From IMG/VR virus record IMGVR_UViG_3300027759_000357, positions 1-27,396 of that record: DNA of 27,396 nt. One strand, written 5' to 3'. Positions 6,783 to 17,100 of the stretch are shown here, in pieces (the stretch's first letter is position 1; every line of letters starts with the position of its first letter). A program made the position numbers and the translations under genes. The notes under the pieces were generated by a model. That model was not told where the DNA came from and ran no database searches. It saw nothing but the letters and a program-made list of their open reading frames with translations. The DNA is from a virus.

Positions 6783-9737
6783 TTATTGGCAAGTAATGTC
6801 TATATTAACACCAACGTTTATTTGTAAGGTACTTACATTTGTAGTACCAACACAAGTTAAATTATATACGGTTACAGTATTTCCATTTACGTAGAAATAA
6901 TACCCATCATTAATTAATTGTGATAAATTAAATAACAATGCGGCTTTCCATTGATTATTGGTTGGAACTTGAGATGTTCCATATCCTTCAAAGAATTTAC
7001 TTTGGATTAATTGGGTACCATCAATTCTAACATCAACATACCATTGTGAATATAATGTGTTTGTTAAACAGTCAGATAATTGATAACCTTGGGAATTTAA
7101 GTAATTGTACAATACACTATATAATACTTGTGAGAATGAACTAACATCCGATATTTGATTTCCAATCCAAGGATAGATAGCGCAAGTTGCAGTCTCTGAA
7201 GTACAATCATAACTAAACAATTGTCCTTGAGCCAAACATGGGTCATTAGTCACAGGAACCAATTGACAACCACTCTGTCTTCTCCACACAAATTTTTGTC
7301 TTTGAAGTGGTGAGTTTTCCAATCTAGTTCCAGTATTCCAAATTGTGGATGCCGCAACCATTTGTTGGGTTAAACGAATCCAATATGGACCCAAACCATC
7401 AACATACTCAATAAGTTTTTGATAAGTAAAATTATCATTTGGTATTCCAACATTTTGTTCTGATAACAAATAGTTGTAGTAGATATTCAACAAATCAGGA
7501 TATCCACTTGTTTTACCATCAGTAGAATACCATCTTGTTCTGGCGTTGATTGTTTGTTGTACAAACGTTTGAGCAAATTCAAAGAAAGTCTTTTTGTTTG
7601 GTTGTGGATTAATAAACGTCCAATCATAACTTCCATAGCTTGGATACGTTGGTGTCATACCAGTATTTGGTATTGGGTAGTTATAATTTTTGGACATGGA
7701 CCAAACATTATATAATATACCTTGACTAGGGTTTAAGAATAAATCAACATTCTTGGCGTTTAATACCAAATTATCAGATGGTGCCACATAATAAGCATTA
7801 TACCCTGATTGGGTACTCACTCTGAATACAGGTGGTTGCCAACTCTTCTTATTATCAGGTACCAATTTCAAGTTGAATCCCAAATTCATGTATGGGAAAT
7901 TTCTGAATCTATCAAAATATTCTTGACCATAACTAAATGGTTGTAAAGTTGTTTGAACATTTGGACTATTACCTGTGAAGACTGATGATGTTTGATTCAC
8001 AACTTCAGGACTTCTGTGTTGTGGTGTAGATTCAAACCAACCCGCACCTTTTTCAAAGAAATAATTTTCAGTATTGACAGGTGCTTGTGGATAACCAAAT
8101 TCATCAACAGGATAAGCATCTCTTGTTTCAGTAACCAAATAAGTTTGGGTATTTGAAGTAAACGCACTATATTGTGTTCCGTAAATTGAGAATGTAACTC
8201 CCGAATTATATGTTGTAATATCTTCAACATATGTTCCACCAGTAATTTGAGCGAATTGTGTATTAAATTCTCTCATATTAATTCTTTGGTCAGCAACATA
8301 AACATGTTCGTTAAACTCAACCAAAGCATCCGGAGCTCCAACTAATCTTAAGGTAAATTCAATTGAACGTCTTGTTCCTTTTGATTTGAACAAGTAGGCG
8401 GAATTAAGAATTAAATTTCTATAAAACTGATAGTTTAATTCTGATGGTGTCAACTCTCTAGAAAAACCTGCGTATTGTGTAACACCAGTTGCACCATAAA
8501 CAGAATTTAAGAAATCTTCATTTGTGATTGGTGAAATATTCGGAGCCCATCCTAATGTTTCAGCCAAGTTTTTCAACAACATTGAAGGTATATCATTACC
8601 TGGAGTGTAATTTACAGAGTTCATGTATGCCAACGCATCTATGAATATTTTAATTTGGTCAAAACTTCTACCGTAAATTTGTAACACTTTAGCAACTTTG
8701 TGGTCAGGTGTATCAAACTCCAATAAAGATTCAGTCACCATGAATCTGGCGATTAGGTTTGTTTTGTACGCATCAAAATCAACACCAATAATATTTAATT
8801 GTTCAAGATAAGTTGTGAAACCAGGTGTTCTAATATCCAAGTTCCATAAACCATCTTTTGGCCAAGTTACAGTTGCCGTTTGTAATTCAACAGGACCACC
8901 ATCAGTTTGAATAGGAACATTAAATGTTGCCGTATATGGTGGTTGAGCCAACCTATTTAATAAGAATTTTTCAACCTCATCAAAATTTTCAGAAAATGCT
9001 TTTTCAACATAATAATCATTTGGTCTAATCACTAATGACTTGTCAGTTGTACTTACACCACTAAATGGATTACCAATAACAATTACTTTAATAATACCAG
9101 TATACAAACTATTTGATGGTGTTAAATCAATAATTTGATATGGAATATCATCAACAACTAATGAATAGTTTCTATACGTGTTTGTTAAATCTCTTAATGG
9201 TGAAAACTCTTGTTCTCTATTTTGTAAATTAACTTTTGAATTTACTGAATAATCTAATGAGAATGGGTTTTTAATTCTCGCAACATCAATCGTAAGTTCA
9301 GTTTCATTTGAAACTGAATTGTATGTTATACCTGTCGCAGTATTACCACTTGTAAAATCATAATAAAATAGGTCAATTTCAATACCCGCAGGGAAAAAGT
9401 TAATTATTCTTTGAACAGATACTTCGAATCTTTTTTGTAAGGAACCAAATATTGTAAATGTTGTAACGTTTGATAAATCAAAGTTAGGATAAACTCGATA
9501 TTCTTTAGCAATTAACTCTCTTGATTGATTAATTGAATCTAAATTCAAATTTTCCAATGAAACTGGTAATTGGAATACCCCAATATTAAAGTTTCTATTG
9601 TTCTTTTCACTGATACCATAACTCCATTCAAAATTACCTTGTGTAAGTCCACCACCCTGCACAGTCTGATTACCCACCAAATTATCAAATGGTGTTTGTG
9701 CTCCTGACGCGCCAATAGGGATGTACTTCTTAGTCAT
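6783..9737 (-). CDS. Large baseplate/tail protein with a gpI/gp7-like KGTR segment
   Basis: A 984-aa structural protein. Residues about 345-400 (VAKVLQIYGRSFDQIKIFID, then MLLKNLAETLGWAPNI) and about 435-470 (YRNLILNSAYLFKSKGTR, then VGAPDALVEF) match the pattern of P2 gpI-type tail proteins, in which a helical segment with K-G-T follows a conserved leucine-rich stretch. gpI corresponds to the T4 gp7 wedge component, so this may be the gp7 equivalent in a gp25-gp6-gp7 wedge; that is inference from motif and order. The C-terminal ~90 residues (YVDVRIDG to VNIDITCQ) look related to the end of the 819-aa fibre. It starts in a TAATG overlap with the 302-aa gene. The gene order differs from T4, where gene 7 directly follows gene 6. 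Confidence 0.82.
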   Translation of the reverse strand: MTKKYIPIGASGAQTPFDNLVGNQTVQGGGLTQGNFEWSYGISEKNNRNFNIGVFQLPVSLENLNLDSINQSRELIAKEYRVYPNFDLSNVTTFTIFGSLQKRFEVSVQRIINFFPAGIEIDLFYYDFTSGNTATGITYNSVSNETELTIDVARIKNPFSLDYSVNSKVNLQNREQEFSPLRDLTNTYRNYSLVVDDIPYQIIDLTPSNSLYTGIIKVIVIGNPFSGVSTTDKSLVIRPNDYYVEKAFSENFDEVEKFLLNRLAQPPYTATFNVPIQTDGGPVELQTATVTWPKDGLWNLDIRTPGFTTYLEQLNIIGVDFDAYKTNLIARFMVTESLLEFDTPDHKVAKVLQIYGRSFDQIKIFIDALAYMNSVNYTPGNDIPSMLLKNLAETLGWAPNISPITNEDFLNSVYGATGVTQYAGFSRELTPSELNYQFYRNLILNSAYLFKSKGTRRSIEFTLRLVGAPDALVEFNEHVYVADQRINMREFNTQFAQITGGTYVEDITTYNSGVTFSIYGTQYSAFTSNTQTYLVTETRDAYPVDEFGYPQAPVNTENYFFEKGAGWFESTPQHRSPEVVNQTSSVFTGNSPNVQTTLQPFSYGQEYFDRFRNFPYMNLGFNLKLVPDNKKSWQPPVFRVSTQSGYNAYYVAPSDNLVLNAKNVDLFLNPSQGILYNVWSMSKNYNYPIPNTGMTPTYPSYGSYDWTFINPQPNKKTFFEFAQTFVQQTINARTRWYSTDGKTSGYPDLLNIYYNYLLSEQNVGIPNDNFTYQKLIEYVDGLGPYWIRLTQQMVAASTIWNTGTRLENSPLQRQKFVWRRQSGCQLVPVTNDPCLAQGQLFSYDCTSETATCAIYPWIGNQISDVSSFSQVLYSVLYNYLNSQGYQLSDCLTNTLYSQWYVDVRIDGTQLIQSKFFEGYGTSQVPTNNQWKAALLFNLSQLINDGYYFYVNGNTVTVYNLTCVGTTNVSTLQINVGVNIDITCQ

Positions 9738-10645
9738 TATTGTCCTGTGATATTAGTGTAACTCTTGCTGAAATCAATGTTTTGATTTCTATTTTCCTTA
9801 ACCTCATAAAGAAGATTATTAAAGTCATCTTTAATTTCATAAAGGTTAAATTGTGAGTAGATATTATTTTGAGTATCGTAAATTGTGTAGATACCATCTT
9901 CCATTGATTTAGTTTGGTTACCATAAAGCGCAATACCTAATGTATCGATATCATATTGAGATACTTGAACCTCTAATGTCAAAGGATTAAAATAAGTGTT
10001 TGATAAAATAATACTTTGAGCTGGTTGTCCAATAAACGGTGTTGCGTTTGGTTTGTTTGTTGGTGATGAACTTGGTGATAAAGTACAAAATACTAAATTA
10101 GTCTGACCTTCAGTATATCTATATCTAACAGCCTTTTGTTGTGTATTTGTTAAATTCTGTACAACAGGTTCACAATAAAAGTTTGATGTAACAATTCTAA
10201 AGAAATTAGGTATTTTACTGCCATCAGCATTTAAGTATTCAACTCTATATCCAACAAGTCCTTGTGCAATAAACTTATTAACAAATTGATTAGGTACGTT
10301 TGATAAATCAATTACAATACCTTTTACGTTTGGAAGTGCCGATAAAACACCACAATCTGTAATTGATGTTCTGATTTCAGCTGGTCTAATATACAATGTG
10401 TATATACCAAGTTGAGTAAATGTTTCGGCTGGTAATCTTAGATTATATAATCCACCAAGTATTTCATTTGTATTACCACCTGTAGCAGCATTGTTGAAAT
10501 AAGGTCTTAAAATAGATGTCGCATCCAATTGTGTTAGGACGAAATTATCCGTTACATCTCTTGAAGGAGTGTAGTTCATGATGATTTGCACATCTTCGGG
10601 TGATACATCAGCCGGTCTTATGGTTCCGTATGTTCCTGTTGCCAT
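9737..10645 (-). CDS. Unrecognised baseplate-region structural protein (302 aa)
   Basis: Not recognised. A soluble protein with no signal peptide or membrane segment and a mixed alpha/beta look. The N-terminus (IRPADVSPEDVQIIMNYTPS) suggests a helical start and a disordered-to-beta transition. The middle (ALPNVKGIVIDLSNVP) has a beta-strand pattern, and the C-terminal ~60 residues are rich in Tyr, Asn and Gln (ENRNQNIDFSKSYTNITGQ). It lies between the PKD protein (1-nt gap) and the gpI/gp7-like protein (TAATG overlap), in a run of coupled genes, so a structural or adaptor role in the baseplate is likely. Confidence 0.78.
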   Translation of the reverse strand: MATGTYGTIRPADVSPEDVQIIMNYTPSRDVTDNFVLTQLDATSILRPYFNNAATGGNTNEILGGLYNLRLPAETFTQLGIYTLYIRPAEIRTSITDCGVLSALPNVKGIVIDLSNVPNQFVNKFIAQGLVGYRVEYLNADGSKIPNFFRIVTSNFYCEPVVQNLTNTQQKAVRYRYTEGQTNLVFCTLSPSSSPTNKPNATPFIGQPAQSIILSNTYFNPLTLEVQVSQYDIDTLGIALYGNQTKSMEDGIYTIYDTQNNIYSQFNLYEIKDDFNNLLYEVKENRNQNIDFSKSYTNITGQ

Positions 10646-10646
10646 T

Positions 10647-11726
10647 TTATGTTACGTTAAAAAAGTGATATCCATAATTTATTAAATCTCCAAGGTTGTC
10701 AACCTCACCTATTCTTTGGACTCTTTCATAGGCTGAGTTTTTTCCTCTCTCTATAAATACATTTGATTGTACTTCTGCTTGAGAAATTATTCCTAAAAGT
10801 AATTCATCTTTTACTAATGGGTCTTGAACCATCCAATCTTCATCTAAACCTGACGATTGTATAAAGTAAATTGTGTCCCCATTGGCATAATCATAGTAAT
10901 CCACATTCTGAATTGTGTAAGCGGTATACACTAAATTTATCTCTGTTATAATACCATAATCAAGTTTATTTTTTTGTATAGGAACCAATAATTTATATTT
11001 TGGTGTTCCATACAACGCTAACTCGGTTAATCTTGATGATGTATATCCACTAACGGTAAATGGTACTGTCACATATGCGGATGATACTTGGTCCACAACT
11101 AAATTAACAGCATCACCTGTGAATATATAATCATAAGATATTGGTGTCGCCGACCAAGAACCCGTATTTGGTGTAAAATATGCCGTTCCTTGTGGATTAA
11201 AATTTGGTACATTAACAAATGGTGTTTGAATTTTTTTCTCTACCTTTGTATTACCCCAAGGATTATATTGTGATAAAGTAATTGTGTATTTTTTTGGTTT
11301 TGAAGCGTAAACATGTGAAATAGAATTAGGTGTATAACTCGTAATTGGTTCTATTGGTGAACCGTCCCCCCAATCTATTGTGTATTGTGATAACTCCAAG
11401 AATGAATTAAATTCAATATCGGCGGTATTATAAACATTCCACGTATAAGGATTTGACGTGGTTGATGAAAATATAAAATTGGTAACAACATTTTGTTGTG
11501 AGATTGCTCCATCAAATGTGGAATAGTATCCAACATCAACAGTATTTTGAATAAGTAGAATTGGAACCGTAAGTCCTGTAAGAAGTGATGTGTAGTTTGT
11601 ATTACCAGTTAAGGTTTGAGTCATTGATGAATAAACACCATAAGTCTCACCTGAATACGTAACATCATGGACGATTGTTTTTAATACTTCAGGGGATACC
11701 CTGATTCTCATTACTTGTGTTTCCAT
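10647..11726 (-). CDS. Baseplate-region protein with a PKD-like domain
   Basis: A 359-aa protein. Residues about 100-170 form a PKD-like beta-sandwich, with hallmarks WGDGSP (119-124) and SHVYASKPKKYTITL (137-151), the usual D-W-G-D-G then H-x-Y-x-x-x-G/K-x-Y-x-V/I-x-L spacing. The flanking regions are not recognised; the C-terminal part (ESSxxVFIERGKNSAYERVQ style) is more charged. PKD domains are usually extracellular binding or spacer domains, so this could be a surface-exposed wedge or fibre-attachment subunit. It starts in a TAATG overlap with the 259-aa gene and is followed after 1 nt by the 302-aa gene. Confidence 0.82.
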   Translation of the reverse strand: METQVMRIRVSPEVLKTIVHDVTYSGETYGVYSSMTQTLTGNTNYTSLLTGLTVPILLIQNTVDVGYYSTFDGAISQQNVVTNFIFSSTTSNPYTWNVYNTADIEFNSFLELSQYTIDWGDGSPIEPITSYTPNSISHVYASKPKKYTITLSQYNPWGNTKVEKKIQTPFVNVPNFNPQGTAYFTPNTGSWSATPISYDYIFTGDAVNLVVDQVSSAYVTVPFTVSGYTSSRLTELALYGTPKYKLLVPIQKNKLDYGIITEINLVYTAYTIQNVDYYDYANGDTIYFIQSSGLDEDWMVQDPLVKDELLLGIISQAEVQSNVFIERGKNSAYERVQRIGEVDNLGDLINYGYHFFNVT

Positions 11727-12505
11727 TATGGGTTTACATATTCATACCATTTTATGGGGTTGGTTATACCACCGACTCTGTTTCCTGTTGGGAAATCAAA
11801 AACTTTGAATGTTTGTGTTAGATAATCTAAATCAACTTTATAATAAAAATATTCTTCAGGTGGGAAACTTGTTCCTCCACCCAAATTACTTTGTTTAACT
11901 CTCATCATTTTTATGAACTGACCAGTGTTGGCATCGAAGAATTTGGCTGTCATGTAAAATGTATTTATATTTAAGAAGTCTCTTTTCTTTAACCAATAGA
12001 TAAAGAACCCTTCTTTATCACCAATATAATCTAAAGTGTATTTTGGTTTTTTAATTGTTACTGGTGTTGTGTTGTTTAACACGGCTGGTGTTAAATATCC
12101 TTGTTGAACAGGTAAGATTGTTGTGATGTAAGCCTTTTGTGTTCTTGTTGTTGGGCTATCATAAAAATCAATCTTCCAAAAAGATTTTGTAAAAGGTCTT
12201 TCAAAATAATAAACTTCATTGGTTGAAAACTTTGGAAGGTATGAATTAATCCATGTTGGGGTTGTTGCATTTCCTTGATGTAAATAAAATTCATAATTCA
12301 AAGATGTCTTTGTGTTATCGTAAATGGCATGGTCGAATCTTGTAACCTCAAAGTCATCACCTTTATTAAGAATTTTTTCAATGATTGAAGTTTCATATTC
12401 TTCAATCGCATCTTGGGTTCCACCAAAATCCCAAATCTGTTCTAATGGAAGAACAATATCTTTATTTTGGTTATCAAAAACAACTCTTATTTTATTCGCA
12501 TCCAT
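11726..12505 (-). CDS. Unrecognised baseplate-region structural protein (259 aa)
   Basis: Not recognised. It begins MDANKIRVVFDNQNKDIVLP and is rich in Tyr, Phe, Asn and Thr, with no membrane segments or catalytic motifs that I can see. Residues about 165-200 (GFFIYWLKKRDFLNINTFYM) look like paired beta strands. It overlaps the upstream 568-aa gene by 14 nt and shares a TAATG with the PKD gene, so it is made from the same message. Two ATG codons lie four bases apart at the start, in different frames; only this one is open. A small wedge or connector subunit is a fair guess. Confidence 0.78.
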   Translation of the reverse strand: MDANKIRVVFDNQNKDIVLPLEQIWDFGGTQDAIEEYETSIIEKILNKGDDFEVTRFDHAIYDNTKTSLNYEFYLHQGNATTPTWINSYLPKFSTNEVYYFERPFTKSFWKIDFYDSPTTRTQKAYITTILPVQQGYLTPAVLNNTTPVTIKKPKYTLDYIGDKEGFFIYWLKKRDFLNINTFYMTAKFFDANTGQFIKMMRVKQSNLGGGTSFPPEEYFYYKVDLDYLTQTFKVFDFPTGNRVGGITNPIKWYEYVNP

Positions 12506-14198
12506 CGATTAAAGGTTGAACTACAACTTGATACAAGTCAGTTATGTCAAATGACGCACCTTCAGGATAAAGTCTAAAAGGTACATTTGTAAAAGGATAG
12601 TGTGATTCGTTTAAGAAAGGATAATCAACCCCCCTACCTAAACTATCTACATAACCATAAGTGTATATATCACGCCAAATAAATTGTTGTGAGTTATTGC
12701 TGAAATAAGCATAATTTGGTACACCATCAACTAAGTTGGCACCTGCGGTTTCAGTATAATCTGAAAACACCTTAAGTGTTATTGGATAATGTGTTTGATA
12801 ATAATATCCATTAGGGTTTGAATTGTTTGCTGGTGATATATTAAACGCTTTTGAATAATATGTCATCTTATTCATATACGGTGATATTACCCTTTCAGCT
12901 TGTTCTATGTCATTCCATTCACACCAATCACCATACATTGTATCACCACTATGTCTTGGTAAGTTAACTGTAAAATCATAAGTAACGTTAATACCCAATC
13001 CAACATTTTGTGTTCTTGTATATGCGGACGTTGTAACATTTTCCAATGAATCATTATTTGTTTGACTCCACCAAGGATTTGTTGACCCTGGTAACATATT
13101 AAATTTCCAACCTTTTCTTAATTGGTTGAACCAACCCATATATCCATTGAATTGGAATGATGCGAAAATTTGTGTTACGGGTTTTTTGTTATTATCTTGT
13201 TGGTTAATGATTTCCAAATCACGAGCCATGGTTACGTTATAAGTTTTTGAACTTTGGAAATTAACAACTCTACCAACATTGTTTGGTGTTAAAGATGAAA
13301 ACTGATAAAATCCTAAATCTTGGAATGGATTAATCTCAAAACCGTTATTTGTAATTATAGATTCTTCAGGGTTAGTAATAACCTTGTGCATTCTCACATA
13401 ATACCTTGATTTTGTTTCACCCGAATTATTAATATCAATAATTCTTTTTAATATACCTTGATTACCACTATTAAATGTTGTACCAGTATACCCAACATTG
13501 GCTAAATTAAAAATGTAAGCGTCTGAACCCAAAGTTCCATTTCCCAATGTATAAACTTGGAAAGTATTAATTGTTCCATAACTAATTGAAAGTTCAACCC
13601 ATTCACCTTCACTTAATCCGTGAGCAACTGGTGTTGTGAACTGAATTACAGGGAAACCATTATCTGAACCTTGTGTAATTGAGAATGGTATTCCATCTCC
13701 TGACATCCACGGATTCAAACTTGAACCATTTGAAAAGAAATACTGCATTGGTACCGTATAATTGTTTTCATACGGATATGTCATAACAATACTCCAATTG
13801 TATGATGAAGCGCTTTTAACAACAAATGGTAACTGTTGGTTATCAATATCAGTTCTAACAAATTCAAATTCTTGATAAGTGGGTAATCCACTCCAAATAC
13901 CATTTGTTAATGATTTTTCAGGATTGATATAATAAAGATTATCTCTAAAAATATTATAGTTTGTAAAACCAACCAAATTGTTTTCATAAATGTATGAAAC
14001 TTTTATTGTTGGTCTGAACGATGTTGATTTTTGTCTTTCACCATCAAATACTGTAACAAGGTTTAAGGATACCGTTCTGTCGTAATCAATAACTTCAGAT
14101 TGTGTTTGCAATATTTCGGCTTGCAAACTAATATCTGTGTTTGGTGCTGACTTATATCTTAAGTTTGGTTTTACAACTACAAAATTACTGTTGGGCAT
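12492..14198 (-). CDS. Unrecognised baseplate/tail structural protein (568 aa)
   Basis: Not recognised. Beta-rich composition high in Asn, Tyr, Thr and Ser. The segment around residues 180-260 (HGLSEGEWVELSIS, with TGTTFNSGNQG) resembles a motif recurrent in phage and marine structural proteins in which a ubiquitin-like or beta-barrel fold carries PHGLxxGxxV. The rest is unassigned. No signal peptide or transmembrane stretch. The position after the gp6-like and giant proteins would correspond to gp8-gp10 in T4, but I see no sequence evidence for a specific equivalence. It overlaps the end of the 1606-aa gene by 14 nt, which implies coupled translation. Confidence 0.78.
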   Translation of the reverse strand: MPNSNFVVVKPNLRYKSAPNTDISLQAEILQTQSEVIDYDRTVSLNLVTVFDGERQKSTSFRPTIKVSYIYENNLVGFTNYNIFRDNLYYINPEKSLTNGIWSGLPTYQEFEFVRTDIDNQQLPFVVKSASSYNWSIVMTYPYENNYTVPMQYFFSNGSSLNPWMSGDGIPFSITQGSDNGFPVIQFTTPVAHGLSEGEWVELSISYGTINTFQVYTLGNGTLGSDAYIFNLANVGYTGTTFNSGNQGILKRIIDINNSGETKSRYYVRMHKVITNPEESIITNNGFEINPFQDLGFYQFSSLTPNNVGRVVNFQSSKTYNVTMARDLEIINQQDNNKKPVTQIFASFQFNGYMGWFNQLRKGWKFNMLPGSTNPWWSQTNNDSLENVTTSAYTRTQNVGLGINVTYDFTVNLPRHSGDTMYGDWCEWNDIEQAERVISPYMNKMTYYSKAFNISPANNSNPNGYYYQTHYPITLKVFSDYTETAGANLVDGVPNYAYFSNNSQQFIWRDIYTYGYVDSLGRGVDYPFLNESHYPFTNVPFRLYPEGASFDITDLYQVVVQPLIDGCE

Positions 14199-17100
14199 TT
14201 GTTTCGGTTCCTAAGTATTGTTGTACGTATTTATCCATTGCTGATTTTCCTTTTTTCAAACCAAAGTAAAAATACCAAGGAGCACTTGTTAAAGTATATT
14301 CGTTTGTTGGTGTTGATGCCACGGTATTATAAGTACCATCAGGATTTCTTTGGTAGATGTATCCATAAGCATTTTCTAATAAATTATTATTTCCTTGGAA
14401 AAATGGTTTTAATCTTCTATCAAACTCTTGATACTTCTTACTTTCAACTGTTGGGTTTCCACCGTAAGTATACCATGAGTTATTTTGACTTCCAAAAATA
14501 GTATTTTCACCACCAACCCAAGCATTGTTAGCCCATTTAAAGAATGGAACTTCTTGTGATTTGGTACCCAAGTAATCAGCAATTAATGTTGTACCAGTTA
14601 ATGTTCTGTCAATTCTTCTTGGTGATATTAAATCTCTATCAGCTGTAAAACCACTATAGAACACACCAAACAAAGGGTCTTTATTTTTATCAGCTCCAAC
14701 AAATATTGGATTATCACCAACAACATTTGGGTCGTCAGGGTAGTTCTCAGCGGTAAATGGTGTTACACCATACTGAGAATTGATTTGTAACATTTGAGCA
14801 AAATCACCATCAACTCTATCTTCGTCTCTACTAAACAATGAACCAACACCACCAGCACCAAATACACCACCAATAATTCTTTGTAAGAAGTTTTGATTAA
14901 CCAATCTTGATACAATAAACAACTGCAACAAATTTGAATCGTCACTCCATGTAGTTGAATTAAATTTATTCATTTGGTAACCAAAGTAGTTTGGTGTTTT
15001 ATTTACCTCACTTTGCCAAACGTATTTTGGGCCCATATCCAACAATGTTGTTGGGAACAATAAATCTTTCGTGTTCACTGGTTGTGAGAAGAACGTATTT
15101 GCCCTTGAACCAACAAAGTTGATACCATCATACGGACTTGAACGGTAATAAAAGTTATTTGATTTTGGTTCAAACACCAATAAATCACCACAATATAAAT
15201 AATTAACTTCTTTATTACCAGTTATAATGTTTGTAGAAACTTTTCTATTATATGGTTTGTTATTTTTATCAAAGAAAACACTTGATTCAAATGGGAACGC
15301 AAATAACGAACCGTTTAACCAAGAGTTTACAAACGTGTGCGATAACACACCCCTACAAATGGCAAAATTCATTCTGAATCTTTCTAACCACTGACTAAGT
15401 AACACATAATCACTATTACCATGATTACTATCCAATGGTAATAATGAAAGAATTGGTTTATTCACCAATCTATAACATCCATTAACCAAAACTTGTCCGC
15501 CATTATTTGTATTACAATCATTTGTACTTGGTAAAACAATAAACTCACCGTTTTGGTTTATATAACAATTTAAGTCAACCATTCCAGCACATGAGAATGA
15601 TTCAATTACCTTATTTACAGTACCACCCGTTGCAATGTCAGGATTGTTAGTAGCGTTTACACCACCAGCACCTGATGCACTTGATACAGTCGCAGCATTA
15701 CCATTATCAGTTATTAAACTATAAGTTAAAGTAACCGAAGCTTGCCCCGCATAATGATTATTACCAGAAATTTCAGGTTGTGTTCCTGTCGGTAAACGGT
15801 CACTTCTCATAACCATTCTTTGACTGTACATCGTCATATTCTGTAATGAATACGCAGGAGCATAATAAAATTGTGGTAATACACCATTGTTATTATCACC
15901 ATTAAAAGGATTAACCGTTGCGTAGTTACCATACCAAATATATGAACCACCTTCAATATATTCGTTACCTTTGTATCCAACACCATTAGGTGTTTTTTGT
16001 ATTGCCAATAATTCACCTGATGTACCAACTTGTACCATCGTACTTAATAATGTTGTACTACCAGTTGTTGTTGGCTCGAATACATTTCTTTGTGTTGCAT
16101 CTAACGATGAATAATATGATTGTAAGTTTGTTGTATATGATGAATACTGAGTTCCCGCAGTAAATGTGTACGAATCATAATACAAATAACCAGAATGGTT
16201 TTCAGTGTTGTTGGTAAAATCATTGTGTCTAACATTTGTTAATCCAACTTGAACAGGAACGTTCAAAAAGAAATCATTTTCTACTGTTACATTCCCCCAA
16301 CTATTGTATCCAAATATTCTTGACAAATCATACTTAATACGCTTCCTTCCACTGTGGGGGTCAACACCTCTTACTAAGAATATAATACCCAAAGTGCCAC
16401 CTAACCATTGACTCAAATAGTCAAAATATGGTTCAGCACCATCAACACCTTGATTCTTAAACATTATTATTTGTTCTTGAATTTGGTTCTTTAGACTTGA
16501 ACCTAAAGTACTTGAATTGTAAGTTATAAAATCATCATAAGTTGTTCCAGTAATTACTTGAAAATACTCGATGTCGGTTGCAAATTTATAACTAACCGTA
16601 GATGCTGTTGTCGCTCCACTTAAAGTATAATTAACACTTTGATTTGTTAGTGGTGATGTAGGGTCAGCATAATTTATTGTTATTGTTTGTCCTTGTACAG
16701 TTTTACCCGTAATACCTGTTGTTGTACCTGTAGTTGGTGCCTTAGGGTTGGGGTCTTTTGATAATAACGCTTGTTGAAAACTTAAAAGTTGTCCTGATGT
16801 AAATGTTTCTTGAACACCTGGGTCAACAATAAGTGCTGTGATATTATCATAGTGAAATAAATTTGGGTTTACATCATAGTTTAATTTTGGTTCAACTTGA
16901 ACTTTGATTCTATTTGAACCAGGATAAACATCGGAATCAAAATACTTTGACTTTAAGTTAAATTTGTTAATTGTTTCCCATATTGGTAAATTATTAACAA
17001 AATTGTAACCACTATTTTTTATTTGATATATTGGTAATTTTTTAGTTTGTAAACTATATCCACCACCCGCAAATGCACTTTGTATATTTGTGTCCGTTGA

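Noticed and set aside
7997-8239. 80-aa minus-strand frame inside the 984-aa gene
   Set aside because: Out-of-frame shadow of a well-supported long gene.
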